This document shows, one piece after another, positions 54,651 to 62,000 of a DNA stretch of 62,000 nt (positions within the stretch are counted from its first letter, which is position 1; each line of letters opens with the position of its first letter). The notes under the pieces were generated by a model, which saw only the letters and a list, made by a program, of their open reading frames with translations, was not told the origin of the DNA and searched no databases. The position numbers and the translations under genes were made by a program. Source of the DNA: Branchiostoma floridae (Eukaryota; Chordata; Leptocardii; Amphioxiformes; Branchiostomatidae); contig NC_049989.1 of NCBI RefSeq assembly GCF_000003815.2, positions 15,080,058-15,142,057 on the forward strand, written 5' to 3'.

Positions 54651-55010
54651 CATGGCTCTCGCCAGCGTCCGTTTTTCCATCAATTGACGGAATTTTGCTC
54701 GGAAAAAATTTTAAATCAATCCGCCAACCTTGACGGACAAAAATCCTTTGTGGAAGCTACAGCGGCTTGAGGACGCAATCCACAGCCGTACAGGCCACAC
54801 ACTGATTGTTTTGCTATTGTTATGAATGTTGTCAATGTGTGTTGGCGCTCTTTTGCATATTACGATAATCTCATTAAAATCCATTTTTCAAGGTTTCAAT
54901 GGCAACATTTACTACTTTGTAGTGTCATATGGAAAATTAATTTTTGTGGTTTTCACGACGATTGGAATTGGCTGACGGAAAAAAAATTTCCAGCTGGCTA
55001 TAGAGCCCTG
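54651..55010. mobile_element. hAT MITE, GACGGAAA family, 8-bp TSD
   Basis: The ends CATGGCTCTCGCCAG and CTGGCTATAGAGCCCTG are flanked by perfect GTCCCGTC at 54643-54650 and 55011-55018. The body matches the other copies. Confidence 0.86.
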
Positions 55011-55524
55011 GTCCCGTCCTAAATGGTTCTCTAAAAAGCAACCAACAGTCCATGTCTTTGTTAGGGGCCACAGGGGTCATTCACATTACATTCAACGACA
55101 AATTGATTGACAGCAGCAATTAGTGCAGCCGCCATGTTAATAAAAAAAATCTACAGTCATCATAAAGCTTTTATTGTATTCAAGGAACAGGGAGTTATTG
55201 AATTGTGGGCTCTGAAATATGTGAAGGACTGTGTCCCGGAAATGTGGTTCATCCCACCAAAATTATTCTACCATCCAAGGAGCATCATAGCAAGTGACAG
55301 TTATTCATAATAGTTTGAATTCTAGCCTCTCATGATCAGACATGTGAAGGACTGTCCCTGAAATGGGGCTTAGCAAAGGTTATGGTCGGACATGTGGTTT
55401 CAATTGTTCATTGCTGTGGCGCAGAAGCATATATGTTAAGTTTTGCAAAATTAGGATTTTGAACTTCCTTTGTGCAAATGCAAAATTAATCATTAACCAT
55501 GTTTTCCAAAAGTGACGTACTTAA

Positions 55525-56052
55525 AGGCGTCAAGAGCAGTTTTTAGAGCATAGAATTAAAAATATTCCGGATGAGACTATCGGTACGATATTGACAAAGA
55601 CATTAACTTCACCATACTAGCACATTTGTATCATTATTTTGTACTTTGAGCGTTTAAAGGGACACACAAACATGCCGCAAACGGACCCCTTCGATTTATT
55701 ACATCCTACAATAAATCAGCACAGGATACAGCCACCTACACTTTCCCGTCGGTACTTTTTGGAGATTTTCGAACGCATGAGGTCACCGAGCAAATTGAAT
55801 CTGATTCGCCCGTTCGCAAATCGAAACCTTATTCGAACAAGTGACGACATCTCCAGAAGCGTTCGGGATTCATTGGTCATGTTCGCGTGCGTTCCACAAA
55901 TTTGAAATAATGGCACGTGAAGCGCTCAGATTTTCAATGAGTTCTCACCACCCAATGACATCTCGTCTTTGCTCAATAAAGGTCGATATGCAATGAGATG
56001 AATGTTATTTAAGCTAACTGTGTGCAAAAATGACTTGAAAATTAAGGTGCCT
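55525..56052. mobile_element. Possible TTAA-flanked TIR element
   Basis: AGGCGTC at the left and GGTGCCT at the right are flanked by TTAA at 55521-55524 and 56053-56056. The TIRs are short and imperfect, so the piggyBac-like call is tentative. An 88-codon frame inside (55639-55905) has no recognised similarity. Confidence 0.35.
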
Positions 56053-56056
56053 TTAA

Positions 56057-56717
56057 AACAACATTGGAAGAGGGCACAATTTTGTTTTTCAACGTGGTAA
56101 TAAACAACAACTGGAAACTGCCTGATACCATATTTTCTTGATTAAAATACAGACTTTTTAAACTTCTTAAAATCGAAAAGGTGCTTCACGTTGTTGGTAA
56201 AGTCAGAGTGTGTACTTTATGTGAAGTTACTGCTGAGATACATGGGAAGAGAACCACAAACAAGTCATTTACTGCGCAACAGCTGTGACACACCTTTCTT
56301 TACATGTAGCTGTGATCAAATTGCATTCAATTTAGTCATAACTATGACAAGATGGATCAAGACAAAAAGTCTGAGGCTTTTTTCAGATTTCAAATCGTGC
56401 TATTTTTAATGTCTCCCAAGTGCAAACATCTTCATAATGATGTAACTTAATAATATGTACAAAATAGTCACCACACAGTGCATACTACATGAAATTGTAC
56501 ACTATGTGACAAAAAAAGTCACACAAATTTTGGTGCCATTACAAATCTATGTAATTGTTGTGCCAATACTTGCAACAAAGAGCTGTGAATTCTTGTTGGC
56601 CTCACAGTTCTCACCATGAAATCATAAAATGTACTTGCCATTGTTGCCAATCATACAGTAACTGTTCATTAGGCTTCCATTTTGTTTCCACTACGTGTTT
56701 CTTTTCCGTGAGAAGGT
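56057..56717. other. 3' flank of the GPCR, nothing recognised
   Basis: AT-rich sequence with no repeat ends, coding frame or RNA gene that could be supported. It may include the receptor 3' UTR. Confidence 0.35.
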
Positions 56718-56983
56718 TCAGAAATCTGTATCAGACTTTATGTTTGCACACGTCATGTTCAGTCTACTTCCACAATTGTTGGTAGGTTTTCTACACTGCC
56801 TCTTGAAGGCATGGTAACTGTGGATTTGACAGTTCTGGTTTCCCACTGAAGTCTGTTCATCTGGAGCCAGACTTGGTGTGTTTTGTCCCTCTCCATGTAC
56901 AGGACCTTGCTGTAGATTTGGGGCATCTCCTGTTCCAGCTTGGTTCCGGTTTCCCACTGAAGTCTGTTCATCTGGAGCCAGAC
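56718..56983 (-). pseudogene. Out-of-frame continuation of the GPCR C-tail repeat
   Basis: Beyond the receptor's TGA, the 37-residue repeat continues in a shifted frame (SLAPDEQTSVGN, GTGDAPNLQQGPVHGEG), then a unique tail ending KSDTDF and a stop at 56718. A 2-bp net insertion in the repeat copy around 56976-56990 (AGTCTGAGTCTG on the minus strand) separates the two frames. Confidence 0.65.
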
Positions 56984-57400
56984 TCAGACTGTGTTTTGTC
57001 CCTCTCCATGTGCAGAACCTTCCTGTAGATTTGGGGCATCTCCTGTTCCAGCTTGGATCTGGTTTCCCACTGGAGGCTGTTCATCTGGAGCCAGACTTGG
57101 TGTGTTTTGTCCCTCTCCATGTACAGGACCTTCCTGTAGATTTGGAGCATCTCCTGTTCCAGCTTGGTTCTGGTTTCCCACTGGAGGCTGTTCATCTGGA
57201 GCCAGACTTGGTGTGTTTTGTCCCTCTCCATGTACAGGACCTTCCTGTAGATTTGGAGCATCTCCTGTTCCTGCTTGGTTCTGGTTTCCCACCGAAGTCT
57301 GTTCATCTGGAGCCAGACTTGGTGTGTTTTGTCCCTCTCCATGTACAGGACCTTCCTGTAGATTTGGGGCATCTCCTGTTCCAGGTTGGTCTTCCTGTGG
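56845..57400 (-). repeat. 111-bp coding minisatellite
   Basis: Repeat starts (CTGTTCATCTGGAGCCAG) fall near 56853, 56964, 57077, 57188 and 57299. The spacing is 111 bp except for one 113-bp step. Each unit encodes 37 residues containing NLQEGPVHGEGQNTPSLAPD. Confidence 0.92.
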
Positions 57401-58528
57401 GTCAAAGCGGTTTCCCCGTATCACGGTGACAAGTGTCTGATGGATGCCTGTCAGTTTTTGCCAGATTGCATCTCTTAACTCTGCTGTGCGGAACAGGGTT
57501 GCCAATGGATTAAGTACCGAGTTCAGAGAAAAGCATGCGAACACTCCAGTCTTGCTAGGGCACATATCTGGTATCATTCTACACAATGCCACCAGCAGGA
57601 GGGGTAACAGCCAGAACACAAAAGACACTATGACATGAATCATGACAGTCCTGGACTTGTACACCCTTGCTTCATATTTCCTCAGTGCCTCCTCTTGTGC
57701 GGCATTGTTTGGCTGAACACCCCCTTCCACATTTTGTACAGGACCGTTTTCTCCTGGTGCCCCCGGGGGGACCCCTGCCTGTTCAAGCCTTCTCTTTTCT
57801 CGTTCTCTGATTGCTACATACAGACTGATATTTGTGAACAACATGACTATGCACAGTAAGAGCAGTATGGATGCACAAGTGATGACAAAGGCTAGGGGGT
57901 ACCATGAAATACAGATACCAGTGGTCAGGGTCTCCATATGGAGACAGTTCCATCCCATACTGGGTGAGAAGGCAAGCAGTGCAACAACAACCCATGAAAC
58001 AGTCATTGCTACAACTGCACGCAGTTTGGCAGTATCTGCATGGATGTGGACATATATAGGATACTTTAATGCTACATAGCAGTCAACAGACAATAGAGCT
58101 AGAGCTGATGCCGAAGTCATCTGAGTAAATATGATTAAGTTAACATATGTCAAGAGAAAGTTGTACATTAGATCGTAGCCATTATGACCTACTGTTCTAT
58201 ACAGAAGTCCAATGCCTGCGAAAACATCTGTAACTGCCAGATTTGCCAGGTAGAAGTAGATGGGTCTGCGGAGTTCTCTTGTTCCAATGATCCCCACAAG
58301 CACCACAGCGTTACTGATGATAATGAGAAGTCCCATCAGCCAGAAGACAATGTCAGTCTCTGTTCCCAATCTCACAAGGTCCTCGTGCATGGAGCAGGCT
58401 TCGTTGGCTTGTGCGATGGATGCGGTATTGTTCTGTAGATGCCACTTGTAGCAGGAGACTAAGTTTGCAAACACAGGAGCAGGTGTCCCCTCAGTGACCA
58501 TCCATGGGTTGGAGCTGTTGTTGAACAT
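56984..58528 (-). CDS. Class A GPCR, lysophospholipid (LPA/S1P)-receptor-like, with repeat C-tail
   Basis: Intronless receptor frame of 514 residues. The start sits in a strong CCACCATG context, and the short N-terminus has an NNSS glycosylation site. Seven membrane segments are visible, with LANLAVTD in TM2 and SMGWNC at the top of TM4. There is no cysteine at the top of TM3 and a second cysteine lies within ECL2 (GWNC...GIC), the layout of LPA/S1P/cannabinoid-type receptors. Oddities: DRY is SVDCY, CWxP is FWLLP, and NPxxY is NPLAT. ICL3 is long and Pro/Gly/Asn-rich. The last ~150 residues are tandem 37-residue repeats and end at a TGA created by a 2-bp shift in one repeat. The ligand cannot be assigned. 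Confidence 0.85.
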   Translation of the reverse strand: MFNNSSNPWMVTEGTPAPVFANLVSCYKWHLQNNTASIAQANEACSMHEDLVRLGTETDIVFWLMGLLIIISNAVVLVGIIGTRELRRPIYFYLANLAVTDVFAGIGLLYRTVGHNGYDLMYNFLLTYVNLIIFTQMTSASALALLSVDCYVALKYPIYVHIHADTAKLRAVVAMTVSWVVVALLAFSPSMGWNCLHMETLTTGICISWYPLAFVITCASILLLLCIVMLFTNISLYVAIREREKRRLEQAGVPPGAPGENGPVQNVEGGVQPNNAAQEEALRKYEARVYKSRTVMIHVIVSFVFWLLPLLLVALCRMIPDMCPSKTGVFACFSLNSVLNPLATLFRTAELRDAIWQKLTGIHQTLVTVIRGNRFDPQEDQPGTGDAPNLQEGPVHGEGQNTPSLAPDEQTSVGNQNQAGTGDAPNLQEGPVHGEGQNTPSLAPDEQPPVGNQNQAGTGDAPNLQEGPVHGEGQNTPSLAPDEQPPVGNQIQAGTGDAPNLQEGSAHGEGQNTV

Positions 58529-60204
58529 GGTGGAGCTGATTCTGGTCGTCTGTAGTCCAATTTAGGTTGTGAGATTCCAGACTTGTGGAGGACTTTGGTG
58601 CAGTTTGTGGCTGGACTAGGCGGCAGGAGCGATGATGCGGCTGCACCTGATTGTGCTGGGTACGATTCTGTGTGAGACCGCAGAATGTCAAGATCATAGT
58701 GTTTGCGTTTGCTTACGTAGGCTGTTACCATAGGCAACACCACTAATTTTTTCTAATTATAAATTCACGTGACTGTATTTCAATGCTTCAAACATGATGA
58801 GATACATACCATGGATACACTGCAAAGGTTGATTACCAGCAAGAGCAAATTGAATAAAACATAATTTATTTTCTTGTCACTCATAGCAATGTCCTTGGAA
58901 CTATTGAAATATGTATCTATGCTGTGAAGAATTTCAATACAGCAAAATGCAATAGCTTGTATGATCTATGTGTAAGCTGAGATTGGATACCCACTTGAAG
59001 GCAATTGCGTATTACACATTAATAGCTTTATTAAGTCCTGGGGTTTTTCTTTCAAATTTGGTAGATATTCCTAACTGTCCCATCTTGTGGGACAAGGCTT
59101 CCCCTGTTGCCATGGCAACATGACGTCTGCCTCCCCAACACCTGTACTGTACACACCAGGTATTACTGGGATCTATCCCAATTTCCATGCAGAAGAGAGC
59201 AGCATCACACTGTAGGAAATACATGAAGCTCGCCCATTAAGTCTCTAATTCAAAAGGATAGTAACTGTTTGTTGTTGTCCTCAGCTGCCATTCACTGTAC
59301 AGGGTTCTCACCAGGACCATGGCACACAGGGTGGCACAGGCATGAGTTTTTCTCATTGGACCTGAAAAAATTCGGTGGACCAGAAGTTGGAACGAATGGA
59401 AAATGAACTGATTATATGATCAGGCATTCACACATTTTCAGGGTTACCGGTCTAGGCATAATAACAAGAGCGAAGCAGAGAAGACTCTATAGTGACTGTC
59501 ATTTTTACCAACTTTTACAGTCAATCATACAGATGCAGTTAGCCTTGTAGGATTTTTAAAACGCCAGCGAGAGTCTAATACGCCACAAAACAGATCTCTT
59601 TGTAGCAAAATGGACCATTGTTTTGAGTATCGTCCTTTCACGAGTTTTCACATAATGCATCAGGTTCAGGTCCGGACCTGGACCTGAACTGGACCTGAAT
59701 TTTCTGTACCGGTACCCACCCCAAGGCATGAGCATTGTGGAGGAGGCTGGGGGCATTCTCCCCCTGAAAATTTGACTACATAACCCTCAGAAACACGATT
59801 TCCTACATTTTGAGGGATGAAATTAAATGAAATACATCATGTAAACTTCAAGGTGCTTTTTATCTTTATTATAAAACAAGAAAAGTTTGCCTCCTACAAT
59901 GTATGCTGGTTGAAATGAACAGGAATAATGGAACAGTAACTGAGTTGAGGTTCATGACTTGCAAGTATTATGAAAAACATCATTATCAGACTAACATACT
60001 AGTACTGATGGCGAATCCTTCACGTTAATAAACTTGATGTCCTGTAATTTCCCAACCTGGTGTGATTATTCATGGATGAGAGATGATCAAATTTGATGAT
60101 ACTTAAACATACTGATGGCAAATCTTTCTCTTACCATAGACCCACCCAGATCCACTACACATGCTTCATAGCCGTGTCTGGTTCTGCAACATTCTGCAGG
60201 TTAT
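58529..60204. other. Upstream intergenic region of the GPCR
   Basis: The first ~200 bp should hold the receptor promoter and 5' UTR, but no TATA or initiator stands out. No other gene was recognised. Confidence 0.4.
59661..59700. repeat. GGACCTGAAC direct/inverted repeat cluster
   Basis: CAGGTTCAGGTCCGGACCTG is followed by GACCTGAACTGGACCTGAAT, giving overlapping palindromes and tandem decamers. Confidence 0.6.
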
Positions 60205-61310
60205 AATAATTACCTCCATGAAAAAATGGAGGTATAGTTTTTGGTGTGTCTGTGTGTGTGTGTGTCTGTGTGTGTGTCTGTCTGTGTGTCCGCATATTTG
60301 TGGTCAGCATAACTCATGAAGGGCTGGGTGGATTGGTTTCATACTTGGTGTGTTGGTAGTGTGTGATGAAAGCTGGAAATGATTAGATTTTGGGCCCCCT
60401 AGCAACTTCCCTTGGTACTGCAGCGCAACTTCCGGTTTTGCTATCTCGGTGTTCTGAACATGCTATGGTCACGATTTTTGAGTATTAGATAGCTCTTGTG
60501 CTCAGAAAGAAATGACATAAGTTTGGGCCCCCTAGCGTCTAGTTTTGGGATAGCAGGGGCATTTTTGTCAAAAACTTCTAAAGAGGATAACTCAAGAAGG
60601 GAACAACGGATTGTCATCATTTTTGGTATGTAGGTACCTTAGACAATGTTTTACAAGATAAGATACTAATTATGCAAAATAGGAGTACATTTGCATAATT
60701 AATGAGAATATTCTATCATAGCAGTTTTTTCAATGTATCTCTTGTTCCAGACATGCTATGGTCTTGACATTTAGTTGGTAGATAGCTTTTAGCGCCAAAA
60801 GCAAGTGGGGCAAGTTTCAACCCTCTAACATTTAATTTTGGAACTGCAGGGGTGTTTTTGTCGAGACACTCCAGAGAGGATAACTGCAGAAAGGAACGAC
60901 GGATTGCCTGCATTTTAGGCATGCAGGTAGCTTAGGCAAAGATGTTCATAATGATATACATGTTATGCAAATGAGGACTTTACTTGCATAATTAATGAGG
61001 AAATTGTATAGTTCCATTGTTTTCAATAACTGGACCTCAATACATGTAACACCTGTTAAATATGATAGGTGGAATAGAAGCAGATACCAAATATGGTAAT
61101 GAAGAACTTATTTGCATAATTTATTCAAAAATTGCAAAACCACTTTATGATTAATAATGGGAATTTTATAATTGTGACATGTGTACGTTATTCAATGATT
61201 AACAACACCATGCATAAATTATGTTAATGTGTTAGTCAATTGCATGGAATTTACGAAAGCTCTAAATTTTCATGGAGGTATGAGGTCGCCGAACTCTAGT
61301 TATAATCTGC
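60205..61310 (+). repeat. Long ATAACTCAAGAA / GGGCCCCCTAGC repeat copy
   Basis: It opens with a CCTCCATGAAAAAATGGAGG hairpin and a (TG)n/(TGTC)n stretch at 60241-60290. It contains several repeats of GATAACTC(A/G)..AAGGGAACAACGG-like and GCATAATTAATGAG-like blocks, and closes with CATGGAGGTATGAGGTCGCC. Shorter relatives lie at 31230 and 41375. Confidence 0.65.
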
Positions 61311-61789
61311 AATACTTTGAACTTTTGAGTGTTTTTTCTGAGGCACTTTCGTGTAGTACATAATACATGGGACAGATGTTTTTATATCCCCTTTATATCC
61401 CACCATTTCATAGTGTTAATCCTTTTGAGTGTGTACAGACATCTTAGCCACAGCTGGTAGACTATGTTACTGATGACTAGTAACACATACAATGGCCATA
61501 CAGACTTCTATAATATAAAATGGCCCATGCATGTATGCAAGAAAAAAAGAAAAAAAAAATTAAACTTTGTCTCAAAAAGTCAACAAGAAAAAAATTTGCT
61601 TGCCCCATGGACAAGCATGGTTTTCTTAGAATTCTTGGCGACAGAATAATTTTCCTCCTGAAAGATAAATTTTCTGTGAGGAAGAAAACAAGAAAAAGCA
61701 TTTTTGGTTACCGTAGTGCATGCCTTTATAAACACCATCACAAGAGCTACATTAAAGGTATTAAATGATATACAATGTATGACCAAGGA

Positions 61790-62000
61790 GGTTAAAAATC
61801 ACCCTTGGTATGACTATGAATGAATGAATGAATGAATGAATGAATGAATGGTTTTATTCGATCAATGTGATCCATGAAAAAGTATATGGCAGCCACAGGC
61901 TGAATTGCATACTTTTACAATTAAAATCATTGGCTTAGGCAGATACAGCTCAAAAATACAGCGGAATTATAACTAGAAGTTTGTATTTTTAAAATCGACA
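61790..62000 (-). mobile_element. Probable LINE 3' end with (TTCA)n tail, running off the window
   Basis: On the minus strand a 3'-UTR-like segment (TGGATCACATTGATCGAATA, containing AATAAA) is followed by a (TTCA)n tail at 61817-61850. This is a typical non-LTR retrotransposon terminus. Coding parts, if present, lie beyond 62000. Confidence 0.45.

Noticed and set aside
55639-55905. 88-codon frame as a new gene
   Set aside because: No recognisable domain or splice context, and it may lie inside a TTAA-flanked repeat. Kept only as a note.
56878-57440. Plus-strand frames of 149-183 codons over the minisatellite
   Set aside because: They arise because the 111-bp repeat has no stops in several frames. 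The minus-strand frame continues a seven-helix receptor.

Overview
The window is animal nuclear DNA: genes are split into many short GT-AG exons and the introns are packed with small DNA transposons, SINEs and LINE fragments. The gene set (DDX51, EIF4H, MYBBP1A and a lysophospholipid-type GPCR), the compact introns and the very high load of short terminal-inverted-repeat elements fit a cephalochordate (Branchiostoma, lancelet). The organism call is inference; the gene calls rest on splice-joined translations read from the sequence.

Layout. DDX51 runs from the left edge (its 5' end is outside the window) to 19704 on the + strand in 10 exons. EIF4H lies on the - strand from 35267 down to 22331 in 7 exons, so DDX51 and EIF4H are tail to tail. 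MYBBP1A starts only 306 bp from the EIF4H start codon, on the opposite strand, and runs from 35574 to 51013 in 14 exons, so the two probably share a divergent promoter. A probable terminal exon of an unidentified - strand gene sits at 52108-52170. A single-exon GPCR lies on the - strand at 56984-58528, with a 111-bp coding minisatellite in its C-tail. The rest, 58.5-62 kb, is intergenic and repeat-derived.

Function. DDX51 (yeast Dbp6) and MYBBP1A (yeast Pol5 family) are both nucleolar factors in large-subunit rRNA and ribosome maturation. EIF4H helps eIF4A unwind mRNA 5' UTRs. The block is therefore three neighbouring ribosome/translation genes, followed by an unrelated receptor.

Mobile DNA. 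Many elements have exact termini and target-site duplications that can be read directly. They include hAT elements with 8-bp or 5-bp duplications, PIF/Harbinger (TAA/TTA), piggyBac (TTAA), TA-flanked mariner- and pogo-like elements, tRNA-derived SINEs and two 5'-truncated LINE pieces. The largest candidate is a 7.6-kb structure in DDX51 intron 8, bounded by two 345-bp inverted arms full of the 8-mer CCTGCAGG. Tandem decayed copies of a MYBBP1A splice acceptor and several large foldback palindromes inside introns are the other unusual structures.
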